Below, piece after piece: positions 1 to 9,133 of a stretch of DNA of 64,000 nucleotides (its first letter is position 1; each line of letters starts with the position of its first letter). Below the pieces are notes generated by a model that was not told the origin of the DNA, did not search any database, and saw only the letters and a list, made by a program, of their open reading frames with translations. Made by a program: the position numbers and the translations under genes. Origin of the DNA: Oscillatoriophycideae cyanobacterium NC_groundwater_1537_Pr4_S-0.65um_50_18. GTDB lineage: Bacteria > Cyanobacteriota > Cyanobacteriia > Elainellales > Elainellaceae. The stretch covers positions 1-64,000 of the forward strand of contig JACQYI010000059.1 of NCBI GenBank assembly GCA_016208305.1. The letters run 5' to 3'.

Positions 1-447
1 CGCAGAGTAGGCAACGCAGATCCAAGGACGCATGCCCAAACGGTAGGACAGTTCCCATTCACGTCCCATGTAGCAGAACACGCCAATCAGGAAGTGGAAA
101 ACCACCAACTGGTAAGGGCCACCGTTGTACAACCACTCATCTAGGGAAGCGGCTTCCCAGATGGGGTAGAAGTGTAGACCGATCGCGTTAGAAGAAGGCA
201 CAACAGCACCGGAGATGATGTTGTTGCCATACATTAGAGAACCTGCAACAGGCTCGCGGATGCCGTCGATGTCAACGGGGGGTGCGGCGATGAAGGCGAC
301 GATGAAGCAGATGGTGGCGGAGATCAGGGTGGGGATCATCAGAACGCCGCACCAGCCGATGTACAGGCGGTTGTCGGTGGAGGTGACCCACTCACAGAAT
401 CGCGCCCACAGGTTGGCGCTTTCGCGCTGCTGTAGTGTTGTTGTCAT
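1..447 (-). CDS. psbA: Photosystem II D1 protein, N-terminal 149 residues (cut by window edge)
   Basis: D1 is the reaction-centre subunit of photosystem II in the thylakoid membrane; with D2 it carries the electron-transfer cofactors. The reverse-strand translation begins [14 protein letters not shown] and runs without interruption through the first two membrane helices to ICVAYSA at residue 149; the remaining ~210 residues of the usual 360 lie beyond base 1. Residue 130 is Glu (in YMGREWEL), the form typical of high-light or stress-induced D1 isoforms; the low-light form has Gln. Residue 33 is Cys (IGWCGV) where most D1 proteins I recall have Phe. The start is the ATG at 447, preceded by an AT-rich leader with a clear sigma70 promoter. 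Cyanobacteria usually hold several psbA copies, so this is one of a family. Confidence 0.98.
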   Translation of the reverse strand, partial: MTTTLQQRESANLWARFCEWVTSTDNRLYIGWCGVLMIPTLISATICFIVAFIAAPPVDIDGIREPVAGSLMYGNNIISGAVVPSSNAIGLHFYPIWEAASLDEWLYNGGPYQLVVFHFLIGVFCYMGREWELSYRLGMRPWICVAYSA

Positions 448-503
448 GATTGATGAGTGCTTAATGTTAAAGGAATGTATTTAGGCGATTGCCTATGGGA
501 TTC

Positions 504-533
504 AATATAAGGGTTTACGTTAAGGAATGTAAA
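504..533 (-). promoter_or_regulatory. Predicted psbA promoter
   Basis: On the reverse strand TTTACA (533-528) and TATATT (509-504) are separated by 18 bases, a good sigma70-type promoter about 60 bases upstream of the psbA start codon. This spacing and a short AT-rich leader are usual for psbA. Transcription start not known; inference from consensus. Confidence 0.65.
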
Positions 534-709
534 GGAAACTGAGAACAGATTCACTCATAAGATCTATAAGTTATCTTTATAGGACAAGTGGTAAGGCAAG
601 CTATGTTTGATGCAGACCCCGTTCCTAGCTAGATATTTGAAAATATCTGATATTAGAAGTATCTCCTGGACTATCAAAGCAAAGGGATTGATTTTCGAGG
701 TATCACGCC

Positions 710-1246
710 GTGCAAGATCAAAAGCAGACCCAAGAGCCGCAAATGCCATCCGTACTGCAAAACTCGGTTGTGGTATTTTCTAGAAACTATCTCCCTCTAG
801 CACGGGTCAATATCAGACGTGCCGTTATGCTCTTAGTGAATGGGCAAGCGGAGTCACTCGACTTGAGCAGCAGCAAAATTTGGCAGGTGCGATCGCCCAA
901 CTTAGTCCTTCAGGTGCCTGAGCATATCCGGCTCACGATGGGCAATCCTGAGCGAATTTGGAAGGTGCCCCCCGTCAACCGTCGGGAACTGCTACGACGA
1001 GATAATCACGTTTGCCAATACTGTGGCAGCGCCAAAAATTTGACGATCGATCATGTTATTCCTCGCTCTAAGGGCGGGTTACACACCTGGGATAACGTTG
1101 TTACGGCTTGTGAAACCTGCAACAACAAGAAGAGTGATCGCCTTTTGTTTGAAACAGGCATGACTCTAAAAGCAAGACCCAAAGCGCCTATGCATCCTGC
1201 GATCGCTTTTGCAGAGCAGTTTTGGCGCGAGCAAGAGGGGCACTAG
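710..1246 (+). CDS. HNH endonuclease family protein
   Basis: A 178-residue protein with a C-terminal HNH nuclease fold (about residues 88-145). Visible motif parts are Cys102-x2-Cys105 and Cys134-x2-Cys137, which would hold a structural zinc, the IDH pair (Asp114-His115) with the catalytic His, and Asn129 in WDNVV. The N-terminal 85 residues are a cyanobacterial extension (FSRNYLPLARVNIRRAVMLL) seen in widespread chromosomal HNH proteins of unknown job rather than in homing endonucleases. The GTG start at 710 is preceded by GAGG at a fitting distance; an ATG at 743 is an alternative. Target and role are unknown; DNA nicking is inferred from the family only. The stop codon overlaps that of the convergent pentapeptide gene. 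Confidence 0.85.
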   Translation: MQDQKQTQEPQMPSVLQNSVVVFSRNYLPLARVNIRRAVMLLVNGQAESLDLSSSKIWQVRSPNLVLQVPEHIRLTMGNPERIWKVPPVNRRELLRRDNHVCQYCGSAKNLTIDHVIPRSKGGLHTWDNVVTACETCNNKKSDRLLFETGMTLKARPKAPMHPAIAFAEQFWREQEGH

Positions 1247-1740
1247 CAACCGAGTGATTCGCGAGTATCTACTCCCGTCACAGGATTAGTTCCACTGGCC
1301 GTTTTGCAGAGCATGAGAATTTGGGAGCGATCGATCGTTGCAAAAGTGAAATCTGCTCCCGTAATCTTGGCATCTTTGAAGTTTGTCTTCAGCATCATGG
1401 CAGATTCAAGAATGGCATCTGTTAAATCAGCGCCTCTCATGTCAGTAATGTAGGCGATGCCGTTACTAAAGTCAGCGGCGTGAAAGTTAGCCTCCTTTAG
1501 AACCGCTCCATTAAATACAGCCCCTTGCAGGTTAGCGCCGCTAAAGTTTGCGCCCTGAAGCTTGGCATCGCCAAATTCTGCTCTCGACAAATCTTGACCC
1601 GAAAAATCTTTTGTTGAGGCCGCGACATCATCAAAGGCGCGAATAGCCCCAGAACTGGCTGCGATCGCTACACCCGGAGAGCAGGTAACCATGATGAGTA
1701 GAGCAAGTAAAAATCCAAAGATAGTCTGAAGAACACGCAT
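1243..1740 (-). CDS. Exported (lumenal) pentapeptide-repeat protein
   Basis: A 165-residue protein with a Sec-type signal peptide (hydrophobic core 7-22, likely cleavage after AIA near residue 27) followed by pentapeptide repeats of the A(D/N)Lxx type over about residues 45-135, for example GANFSGANLQGAVFNG. Such repeats fold into a right-handed quadrilateral beta helix. The Cys-containing tail (LCKTASG and LGC) resembles thylakoid-lumen pentapeptide proteins of cyanobacteria and plants whose molecular function is not known. Location in the lumen or periplasm is inferred from the signal peptide. Convergent with the HNH gene; both stop codons share the palindrome CTAG. Confidence 0.85.
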   Translation of the reverse strand: MRVLQTIFGFLLALLIMVTCSPGVAIAASSGAIRAFDDVAASTKDFSGQDLSRAEFGDAKLQGANFSGANLQGAVFNGAVLKEANFHAADFSNGIAYITDMRGADLTDAILESAMMLKTNFKDAKITGADFTFATIDRSQILMLCKTASGTNPVTGVDTRESLGC

Positions 1741-1917
1741 GGTACGAGGAGGGAATAACTTCGCTAGACCCTATCAAAATTAACATTTTTTAACGTCAGT
1801 TTTAAGCGATCGAGATCTGCCTCTAGTACCGGGGTATAGCATGTTGCCTCAGATTCAACCTCTACTGATAAGCGAAAGATAGGCTATCCTGTCTGTTAGC
1901 TGCACTTCTTTACCGCT

Positions 1918-2391
1918 ATGCTCTCTAGCCCTCAATCTCCACAGTCGGGTCTAGCTTCTGTTCTAACCTGTGGCCTACTGCGTCGAGTTCACCACATTGC
2001 GCTCCATGTTAGGGATATCAACGCCTCCCGTCTTTTCTATGGCAATCTGCTAGGATTGCGTGAACTTCAAGGGGATGAGGTGCCTGAGACACTGCGCCAA
2101 GCTTTTGAAGCTGGAGAAGCGGCAAATTTCATTACGCCTGATGGCACCATTCTGGACTTGTTTTGGAAGCCCAATCTCAATCCGCCCCATGTTGATCCAC
2201 GCCAGGAGTTTACTCGTGCGGGACACTTGGCGTTTGACATTGATCCTCAATGGTTCGATCACGCCGTTGAAGTGCTGCATCAAAATCAAATTGCCATTGA
2301 TCATGGCCCTGTGACTCGTCCTACCGGACGGGGCATCTACTTTTATGACCCAGATGGGTTCCTTGTAGAGATTCGTTGCGATCCAGCATGA
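1918..2391 (+). CDS. VOC (glyoxalase/bleomycin-resistance) family protein
   Basis: A 157-residue vicinal-oxygen-chelate protein with the two beta-alpha-beta-beta-beta halves expected of the fold. Likely metal ligands are His26 (VHHIALHV), His103 (AGHLAFD) and Glu151 (GFLVEIR), so it is probably a metal enzyme, a glyoxalase-like or dioxygenase-like member. YFYDPDGFLVEI is the hallmark C-terminal motif. The substrate cannot be read from the sequence. The ATG at 1918 is used; the ~20 residues before the domain are poorly constrained, so a later start is possible. Stands alone, with sipA 71 bases downstream on the same strand. Confidence 0.85.
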   Translation: MLSSPQSPQSGLASVLTCGLLRRVHHIALHVRDINASRLFYGNLLGLRELQGDEVPETLRQAFEAGEAANFITPDGTILDLFWKPNLNPPHVDPRQEFTRAGHLAFDIDPQWFDHAVEVLHQNQIAIDHGPVTRPTGRGIYFYDPDGFLVEIRCDPA

Positions 2392-2462
2392 TTCCAAGCG
2401 CAATCTTAGAGAATGTTAAATTGATCTCCTGTTTTTTCCCCATTCCATTTCTTTAACATTCT

Positions 2463-2690
2463 ATGGCCGAAACTCAGGAATTTGCAGTGGGCGATCGCGT
2501 TCGAGTCACTGCCCTTCCCGCCTATGTTAAAACCGCCGAACCGATGCCGATGCTGCGTCCTCCCAACGTGATTCATTTGGGAGAGGAGGGAATTGTCATC
2601 GATCGTCGTCCAGGTGGGTTTTGGGGTGTGCGCTTTTCCAGGGGTATGTTTTTGATGGATAGCCAGTATATCGAAGCAGTGGCAGAGTAG
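2463..2690 (+). CDS. sipA: NblS-interacting protein SipA (DUF3148)
   Basis: A 75-residue all-beta protein with an SH3/KOW-like start (FAVGDRVRVTALP) and the block AEPMPMLRPPNVI characteristic of SipA (Synechocystis Ssl3451 family). In cyanobacteria SipA binds and stimulates the histidine kinase NblS (Hik33), which controls high-light, nutrient and phycobilisome-degradation responses with RpaB/SrrA. The length matches the family. ATG at 2463 follows an AT-rich leader. It may be co-transcribed with the VOC gene upstream, but 71 bases lie between. Confidence 0.9.
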   Translation: MAETQEFAVGDRVRVTALPAYVKTAEPMPMLRPPNVIHLGEEGIVIDRRPGGFWGVRFSRGMFLMDSQYIEAVAE

Positions 2691-2780
2691 GACTCTAGTT
2701 CCCATCGAAGAATCTTCAAAGAATCTGTATGGCCTTTGAAGGTCTAGCGGTCATAAGAGTGAGTTAGTAGATTGAGATTT

Positions 2781-2850
2781 TCCCGTCTACTCATCCACCC
2801 GTCTACCTATCCACCCCTCTCCCCCAGCACGTCAGTTAATTATAGACAGA
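2781..2850. repeat. Heptad-type C-rich repeat element, copy 1
   Basis: A pyrimidine-rich run of 7-base units of the type CCCGTCTA/CCCATCTA followed by CCAGCACGTCAGTTAATTATAG. The same arrangement (heptads, then a CAC-GTCAGTTA end) recurs near 9011-9118, with related heptad runs near 24280, 28387 and 60618. No gene overlaps it. Confidence 0.7.
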
Positions 2851-2888
2851 CCTCTAGCGGCAGGTTGTAAACAGCGATCGCTAGAGTG

Positions 2889-4106
2889 TTACCGCACAAA
2901 ATTCGCTGGGTCTTGATCTCGCCGATGTTTAACGGGAATCGGCTCGCCTTGGCGATCGCCTGCAAGGGCGGCTGTTGCTTCCAGAGCGGCTCTCAGCCTC
3001 TTGGCGGCATAGATAGACATATCACGGGGGACATTGATGCGATCGCGCAAATAGCGCAAAGCAATATCAGAACCGGGAGGCGGCGGACAGTCTTGCCCCG
3101 TCATGAGATGGGTCAGGGCGCACCGCAAGGCTTGATCCATCAAGGAGTCATCTGCCGGATTAACTCGAATAATGTTGACATGGTGCTTGAGTACGCGGTA
3201 AAGCGCCTCGGCGCGAGAAGTTTCAGGTTCTGGGTAAGCTACATCGGGCAGCTCATCCCAGGGGCCTTGATCCACTCGAGCTTTGTTCATTTGCATCTGC
3301 GGCTCTCCGTTTTCCCAGCAGCCTCCCATTTGGGGCGGCAAATCATGGGCATGGGTGTGAAAGTCGCTCTGGGTTCCTCTATAGGTTGGGCGGCTTTCCA
3401 TAGCTGCAAACCACTCAGCCAAGCGAGGATTAGCCTCTCGCAAAGAATACCCTTTGTAGTAGTAAAGGCTGGCATTCATGCGTTCGACGTAGGGCGTAAA
3501 GATCACATCAGCAGTGCCAAACTCCTCTAAGAAATAAGGGCCAGGCGTGCGACCTAGAGCCTCTTCGACCTTAGCAACCACTCCAATAAACTGATTGCGA
3601 TTCCCCTGCTCTTGCCTTTCCGAACTGGTTGGATAACAAAGCCAAGCACACCAGGCTCTAAATAAAAGTCGTTCTAGCTGTCGCAAAGGCAACACTGCTG
3701 GATGTTTCATGCCTAAGCCCAGAGAGCCAAAGACTTGCTCTAAGGCAATCAAAATATCATCGCTCTCTGTAATAATGCGATCGTCTAGCTCAAGGGCGGG
3801 GAGCATTCCTGAAGGAACCTTGCGCTTGTACCAGATTTCTTTCTCGCCGTAGCAAAACATGGTAACTTTTTCGATCCGGTAGGGGATCTGCTTTTCCTCT
3901 AGCCACAACCAGATTTTTTGGCAGTAGGGGCACCAAGCGTGGTTGTCACGGTAGAGCGTTACCCGCACATCAGCTTCAGTTTGACCAAATAGCCGCAGAC
4001 GGGCTTGCGCATTGGTCGGGCCATTGACCAGATCGACCTGAAAATCTGTCAAAGCTTCCAATTCTGTCCAGCTTAGAGGGGCGATCGTTGCTGCTGTGGG
4101 TGTCAT
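2889..4106 (-). CDS. Glutathione S-transferase family protein with CPYC active site
   Basis: A 405-residue protein (421 if the GTG at 4154 is used) with an N-terminal thioredoxin/glutaredoxin-like GST domain: the motif CPYC lies at residues 59-62 (from the ATG at 4106), followed by the cis-Pro strand [12 protein letters not shown] helical GST C-terminal domain follows (to about residue 260), then ~140 further residues of unknown function. The longer-than-usual length (GSTs are ~200-230) and CxxC centre suggest an omega-like or glutathionyl-reductase type. Probable role is thiol-dependent redox or detoxification; substrate unknown. No strong ribosome binding site distinguishes the two starts; the ATG is preferred because the extra 16 residues look unconserved. 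Confidence 0.75.
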   Translation of the reverse strand: MTPTAATIAPLSWTELEALTDFQVDLVNGPTNAQARLRLFGQTEADVRVTLYRDNHAWCPYCQKIWLWLEEKQIPYRIEKVTMFCYGEKEIWYKRKVPSGMLPALELDDRIITESDDILIALEQVFGSLGLGMKHPAVLPLRQLERLLFRAWCAWLCYPTSSERQEQGNRNQFIGVVAKVEEALGRTPGPYFLEEFGTADVIFTPYVERMNASLYYYKGYSLREANPRLAEWFAAMESRPTYRGTQSDFHTHAHDLPPQMGGCWENGEPQMQMNKARVDQGPWDELPDVAYPEPETSRAEALYRVLKHHVNIIRVNPADDSLMDQALRCALTHLMTGQDCPPPPGSDIALRYLRDRINVPRDMSIYAAKRLRAALEATAALAGDRQGEPIPVKHRRDQDPANFVR

Positions 4107-4363
4107 GTTTGAGTAGGAAGCTATAAGTCTGTCGGAGTTTACCAGCGGCGTCACTCACCATTCTTGACACGAAACGCTGCCCTTTCATCTTAAAACTGAA
4201 TTCTTTCAGATGGCTGCAATCTCTGGCGCTGCTTAAGACAACAAGCTATTCGGTGGGCGATGCGAGAGTGGGTAAGGTGTCAAACCCCACCATCCCACCA
4301 TCTAGTTTTGGTACAGCACAAAGCAGCACTGCACCAAAACTATGAATGGATGCTTACGTCCCT

Positions 4364-5650
4364 TTAAGGAATATTAGAGGCAGTTTCTAGGTTAAACAGC
4401 GTTTGCAACGTTTGCATCGCGTGCCGCCGAGCTTCAATATCCTGCTGGGCGCGCAACTGCACCATAGGGTCATGCAAGATTTTGTTGACGATGCCGCGCG
4501 TCAGAGCCTCAATGATTTCTTGATGCTTTTCACCAAACTCTGATCCGAGCCGAGACAGCGCTTTTTCTAACTCCTGAGTGCGGATCGTTTCAATTTTATT
4601 GCGGAGGCTGCTAATCGTAGAGACGGTTTCGAGCGATCGCCACCACACATCAAACGCCTCAACTTCCTCATCTAAAATGCCTTCAGCTTCCATTGCCATT
4701 TGGCGACGGCTTTCCTGGTTTTGCGCCACGACCGCTTTGAGGTCATCCACATTAAAGGCGTAGACGTTGTGTAAATCGTTAACGTCAGAATGGACGTTGC
4801 GCGGCACCGCAATATCAAACAGCATCAGAGAACAATGTGCTTCGATCGCTCCCTCTAGCTTGGCGCGATCGAGCAGAGGTTCCGTAGCGGCTGTGGCGGT
4901 AAACACCAGATCGGAAGTCGAAATCACCTCCATCATGTCGGCCAGGGTGTGGAGCTGAAGCTCTACATCTTTAAACTGCTGAGCCAATTCCCGTGCACCT
5001 TCGATCGATCGATTCACCACGCAGATCTGCGTTGCCCCTTTAGAGAGCAAATGCTGCACGACCAAACGCGACATTTTGCCCGCACCCAGAACGGTGACTC
5101 GGCAAGCCGATAGGTTTTGGACTTTCAGTGCCGCCAGCTCGACGGCAGCCGAGCTAATCGAAACTGCGCCAGTGCCAATGCTGGTTTCAGTTCTAACCCG
5201 CTTTCCGGCGGTAAGAGCCTGCTTAAAGAGCTGGTTAAGGATGCGCCCGACGCCGTTATATTGCTGCCCAACCTTGTGAGTATGCTTCACCTGCGCCAGA
5301 ATTTGCCCTTCGCCCAAGACCAGGCTATCTAGCCCTGCCGATACCCGCATCATGTGCATGACGGCATCCTGGTGCAGCAGGGTAAACAGATAGGGGCGGA
5401 GCTGATGGACGAGCAATTTGCCGTATTCTGCCAAGAATTGCGTTACTTCCCGCACGCCAGGCTCTGTTTCGCTTGTGACGACATAGACCTCCAAACGGTT
5501 GCAGGTGCTGAGAATGGCGGCTTCTTCAATATGGGGATAGCTGCAAAGATGAGCGATCGCAGCTTCCATTTGCGGGGTGGGAATGCTGAGCTTTTCGCGC
5601 ACTTCCACCGGGGCTGTTTTGTGACTCAGACCCACAACAACAATATTCAT
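4364..5650 (-). CDS. hemA: Glutamyl-tRNA reductase
   Basis: Catalyses the NADPH-dependent reduction of glutamyl-tRNA(Glu) to glutamate-1-semialdehyde, the first committed and most regulated step of tetrapyrrole synthesis (haem, chlorophyll, phycobilins). The 428-residue product opens [20 protein letters not shown]; the catalytic Cys50 is in [11 protein letters not shown]. The NADPH-binding domain ([10 protein letters not shown], ~190) and the C-terminal dimerisation helix follow. A TTG 12 bases upstream is open too, but the ATG at 5650 has GGGAGG 5-6 bases before it and gives the family-typical N-terminus. No neighbour appears to be in an operon with it. Confidence 0.97.
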   Translation of the reverse strand: MNIVVVGLSHKTAPVEVREKLSIPTPQMEAAIAHLCSYPHIEEAAILSTCNRLEVYVVTSETEPGVREVTQFLAEYGKLLVHQLRPYLFTLLHQDAVMHMMRVSAGLDSLVLGEGQILAQVKHTHKVGQQYNGVGRILNQLFKQALTAGKRVRTETSIGTGAVSISSAAVELAALKVQNLSACRVTVLGAGKMSRLVVQHLLSKGATQICVVNRSIEGARELAQQFKDVELQLHTLADMMEVISTSDLVFTATAATEPLLDRAKLEGAIEAHCSLMLFDIAVPRNVHSDVNDLHNVYAFNVDDLKAVVAQNQESRRQMAMEAEGILDEEVEAFDVWWRSLETVSTISSLRNKIETIRTQELEKALSRLGSEFGEKHQEIIEALTRGIVNKILHDPMVQLRAQQDIEARRHAMQTLQTLFNLETASNIP

Positions 5651-6121
5651 TCGTCCTCCCAAACGATTTTCTCTTTGTGCAGCGCTGCTTTCGGGTCGCC
5701 CTTACGGCAGCGTAAATCAGCTTTTATCGAATGATTTGCACAGTTGACATGAATAAACTTGGCAATAAACCTGGTATCTCTTATCTCTGGCATCTAAAGC
5801 CGCACCGATTAACCGAGCCTTGACTCAAACTATCGGTACAGAGTTCGGTATAGGGAAAGTCTACCAATTCGAGAGAGCCTGTAGAGAAACCGAGCGGGTC
5901 TGGAGTGGGGGCGATCGCGTAAATTTTTATGAATTCGACCTTTTGCAACCCAAAGGACTGGGGAGACGTTACCTGCAACGCCTCCCCGTCCTTCTATTGC
6001 CTCTTTCCTGGTATTGCCTAAAATTTCATCGATAAAATCAGCAACACCTTTTCGCCTTAATCTATCTTTGCCTTAATCTAGCGAATCTAACGGATCTGCA
6101 TAGGTTAAGGATTGCCAGAGA
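5651..6121. other. Intergenic region between hemA and glpX
   Basis: About 470 bases with no convincing gene; small open frames on both strands here overlap each other and have no recognisable product. It must hold the hemA promoter. A hairpin at about 5956-5990 (GGGGAG..CTCCCC with inner CGTT..AACG) lies downstream of glpX and could act as its terminator, though no strong T run follows. Confidence 0.5.
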
Positions 6122-7162
6122 TTAATAGCTTAACTGCACAGACTTAGGCTCTTTGAGCATGTGGATCGTTTCTACAAATCGAGCCGTCTTGGACTGGTTG
6201 GAAATTACCAAACTGTGAGTCCGAGAGCCACCCTTAAAGAAGCGCACGCCCTTCATGAGCGTCCCGGAGGTAATGCCACAGCCCGCAAATAGCACCGTTT
6301 GACCCGAAGCCAATTCCTCAGCTTCATAGACGCGATCGGGGTCGGTAATGCCCATAGAAGTCAATCGCTCGATGTTGGCCTCTTTGCTTTCACCAATTAG
6401 CCCTGTTTTGACGATCGCCGGATCGTAGATCAGCTGTCCTTGGAAATGTCCGCCCATACAGCGCATGGCTGCTGCGGAAATCACGCCCTCTGGTGCTGCG
6501 CCGATGCCCATGAGCGCATGGACGTTAGTGCCTTCAAAGGCGCAGGAGATAGCTGCCGACACATCACCATCTGAGATCAGGCGGACTCTGGCTCCTGCTT
6601 CCCGGATTTCTTTGATCAAGTCATTGTGGCGATCGCGCTTCATGACGATGACCATCAGTTCATCAATCGGGCGATCGAGACATTCCGACAAAATCTTCAG
6701 GTTTTCGGTGGCAGATTTGCGAATATCGACTTTGCCTTTAGCTGCCGGAGGAGCCGCCAGTTTGTTCATGTAAAAGTCGGGTGCGGCGAAGAGTCCACCC
6801 TTCTCGGAAATGGCAAGCACAGCCATAGAACCAGGCTGACCATAGGCGCAAAGGTTGGTGCCTTCACAAGGGTCAACAGCAATGTCAATCTCAACCAGCT
6901 CATCGGGGTTACAGTAAGCCTTGGCATCCTCACGGGTACAAATGCCCACTTCTTCACCGATGTACAGCATGGGCGCATCGTCCCGCTCGCCTTCACCAAT
7001 CACGATGCGACCACGCATGTGAATCTTGTTCATCCGCTCTCGCATAGCTTCTACTGCCACGCGATCCGCTTCATTCTTGTCGCCCTTGCCCATCAAATGA
7101 GCCGAAGCGATCGCTGCTTGCTCAACCACTTCAATGATTTCTAAACCGAGCGTGCTTTCCAC
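6122..7162 (-). CDS. glpX: Class 2 fructose-1,6-/sedoheptulose-1,7-bisphosphatase
   Basis: The cyanobacterial bifunctional F/SBPase of the Calvin cycle and gluconeogenesis, removing the C1 phosphate of FBP and SBP in the cytosol. The 346-residue product begins [15 protein letters not shown] and shows the metal-binding motifs [11 protein letters not shown] and VDPCEGT, and [10 protein letters not shown]. The frame stays open upstream, but a GTG at 7162 has GGAGGG 8 bases before it and reproduces the usual family start, so it is chosen over the TTG at 7177. Highly conserved throughout, with no odd residue noticed. Confidence 0.97.
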   Translation of the reverse strand: MESTLGLEIIEVVEQAAIASAHLMGKGDKNEADRVAVEAMRERMNKIHMRGRIVIGEGERDDAPMLYIGEEVGICTREDAKAYCNPDELVEIDIAVDPCEGTNLCAYGQPGSMAVLAISEKGGLFAAPDFYMNKLAAPPAAKGKVDIRKSATENLKILSECLDRPIDELMVIVMKRDRHNDLIKEIREAGARVRLISDGDVSAAISCAFEGTNVHALMGIGAAPEGVISAAAMRCMGGHFQGQLIYDPAIVKTGLIGESKEANIERLTSMGITDPDRVYEAEELASGQTVLFAGCGITSGTLMKGVRFFKGGSRTHSLVISNQSKTARFVETIHMLKEPKSVQLSY

Positions 7163-7330
7163 CGGATTACCCTCCAACTGCTGATTTTGCGTCGTTTTGC
7201 GGACTACGCTTCGTACAAAAGTTTATCAGAATTGGGGATCACGATTTCATCTGCTCGATCGGATCGCGCCAAATCACCCCAACCGATCGCAAAATAAAGT
7301 TCCCCCACTCTCTTCCCTCTCCCCCTCCCC

Positions 7331-7882
7331 ATGCTCCTCCCTCCCTCTTCGCTCCACCTTCTCCAAGAAATTTTGGCAAACTCTCCCGTGGGCGAAGTCT
7401 TACCTGCGATCGCTCAGCTCAACTTACCCGACTGGTGGCTAGCCGGAGGCGCAGTGCGAAACACCGTCTGGCGATCGCTATTGGGCGAGACTTGCCAACT
7501 GGGAATTAAGGATTTTGACATCGCTTTTTTTGATGCCACAGGCGATCGCCAGCAGGAGCTAGAGGCAAAAGCGATCTTAACGGCTCGCTATCCCCACTAT
7601 CTGTTTGATGTCAAAAATCAGGCGAGCTTTGCCCGCTGGCGATCGGGACGGCAAACCTACAACAGTACTGAGGCGGGCATTAGCGATTGGCTGCATACTG
7701 CGACGGCTGTAGGCGTGCGGCTAGAGGCAGACACCTGGCAGTTTTTCACGCCCTATGGCCTAGAGGATTTGTTTGCAGGAGTCGTTCGCCCTACGCCAGC
7801 TCACGTAGGTGATCCGATCGCTCAGCAAAAAGCAGATTCGTTTCTGCAAAAATGTCCTAACCTCACGCTGGCTGCTAATTAA
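7331..7882 (+). CDS. Nucleotidyltransferase-family protein (NTP_transf_6-like)
   Basis: A 183-residue protein with the pol-beta-like nucleotidyltransferase pattern: GGAVRNTVW followed by the metal-binding pair in KDFDIAFFD, then the FARWRSG block. This matches the small family of YP_/COG3575-type nucleotidyltransferases of unknown substrate. The ATG at 7331 directly follows a C/T-rich stretch with no clear ribosome binding site, so the start is not secure. It ends inside the last 8 bases of the convergent hydrolase gene. Confidence 0.75.
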   Translation: MLLPPSSLHLLQEILANSPVGEVLPAIAQLNLPDWWLAGGAVRNTVWRSLLGETCQLGIKDFDIAFFDATGDRQQELEAKAILTARYPHYLFDVKNQASFARWRSGRQTYNSTEAGISDWLHTATAVGVRLEADTWQFFTPYGLEDLFAGVVRPTPAHVGDPIAQQKADSFLQKCPNLTLAAN

Positions 7883-8918
7883 ACCATTCCAAAACGCGAT
7901 TCCAGGCCCACCAGATGTCAGGGTCTTTGGCTTGCTGCTGACAGGCTTTGCTGCTGATGTAGCCCACATGGCCCCCATGCTCGGTCACAACCAAATCGAT
8001 CGCCGGATTCTGGGCGCAGGCATCTTCTAGATCGGGGACGATCGTCGGGTCAAACATGGGGTCATCGGCGGCATACAAAATCAGCGTGGGTTTAGCAAAC
8101 GTATCAAGCTGATAAAGAGGACTGCTGGCTTTGTAATAGTCCCCAACAGTCGCAAAGCCTAGCTTGCCGATGACCAATTCCTCATCAAACGTCCAAATGT
8201 TGTGAACGCGACTCAGGGCTGCCGGATCGATCGCCCCAGGATGACATTCACTGATCCGATCCGCCAGAATTCTCAGCTGCTTGGTGATGGCCTGATCGAG
8301 CGATCGGCCAATCGCGCTTTTGTCCAGATAGCTCAAAGAGCGCTGAGATTCCAGGCTAGGACAAATAGCGGCTCCCCCAGCAATTTCTGATTCTGCTAAG
8401 CCCAAGTCGCTGCCCCAAGTTGCCACGGTTTGTGCTGACTTGATCGCCCACAGCGCCAACTGCCCGCCCAGAGAATAGCCCGTAAACCAAAAAGGTGCCG
8501 GACAGCCCATTGCCTTAGCTTTTGCAGCAATGCGGACAAAATCCTCTCCCTCATACAAACCATCTGAGGTGAGGGTGGGCGACAGCTCAGCCGTTTTGCC
8601 ATGCGCCCGCCAGTCAAAGAGAACGATCGCGTAGCCCTGAGCAAACGCCTTGCGCCCCAAAATCTTGAGGAACCACTGGTTGTCGAGATCGCCTGTAATG
8701 CCGTAAGTTGCGACGATCGTGCCTCTGGGGTTTTGAGGAATCGCCACTTTACCAAAAATGGGTACGTCCTCTGCCCCCACAAAAACTTGAGGCTGATAGT
8801 CTGGCTCTGGCTCAGCAATATGCTTCTCCCAGGTTTGGCTCATCTTGAGGGCGACATGCAGGGTCATCGCTAGACCATTTTGCAGACTCCAAGGAGGACT
8901 GTAGGAAAATTGATGCAT
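7875..8918 (-). CDS. YheT-type alpha/beta hydrolase
   Basis: A 347-residue alpha/beta hydrolase. The oxyanion strand is GTIVATYGITGD, the nucleophile Ser is in GYSLGGQLALWA, and the acid and base look to be the Asp in DDPMFDP and His in EHGGHVGY. This arrangement and length fit the YheT/ABHD1-3 family of medium-chain esterases with unknown physiological substrates. An ATG further in (MTLHVALKM) is possible, but the 8918 ATG is kept. Convergent overlap of 8 bases with the nucleotidyltransferase gene. Confidence 0.85.
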   Translation of the reverse strand: MHQFSYSPPWSLQNGLAMTLHVALKMSQTWEKHIAEPEPDYQPQVFVGAEDVPIFGKVAIPQNPRGTIVATYGITGDLDNQWFLKILGRKAFAQGYAIVLFDWRAHGKTAELSPTLTSDGLYEGEDFVRIAAKAKAMGCPAPFWFTGYSLGGQLALWAIKSAQTVATWGSDLGLAESEIAGGAAICPSLESQRSLSYLDKSAIGRSLDQAITKQLRILADRISECHPGAIDPAALSRVHNIWTFDEELVIGKLGFATVGDYYKASSPLYQLDTFAKPTLILYAADDPMFDPTIVPDLEDACAQNPAIDLVVTEHGGHVGYISSKACQQQAKDPDIWWAWNRVLEWFN

Positions 8919-9010
8919 GGATTAATGGAATGGCAGGGATAAAGGGACGACTTTTTGCAAGGCTTACCCTCAGAAAAAAAGTCGTTTATAAAGTCATTTA
9001 GGGATCAGTC

Positions 9011-9118
9011 AAGTCATAGTTGACGGGTGGATAGGTAAAGGAATGGATAATAGTTTCCCATCTATCCATCTACCCACTCACCCATCTACCCATACACCCC
9101 AACACGTCAGTTATGACA
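9011..9118. repeat. Heptad-repeat element with terminal inverted repeats, copy 2
   Basis: Begins AGTCATAGTTGACG and ends CGTCAGTTATGACA, so the ends form an imperfect terminal inverted repeat of about 14 bases. Between them lie GGGTGGATAGGT and its partner CCCATCTATCCATCTACCC, then heptads CCCACTCA/CCCATCTA. Lies between the YheT hydrolase and hisC genes. It could fold into a long hairpin; function unknown. Confidence 0.7.
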
Positions 9119-9133
9119 TTGGTGTGGGTACGG

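Noticed and set aside
215-484. Forward frame inside psbA
   Set aside because: Antisense shadow of the highly conserved D1 coding region.
5781-6035. Overlapping small frames on both strands between hemA and glpX
   Set aside because: No ribosome site, no domain, and each is merely the reverse of the other.
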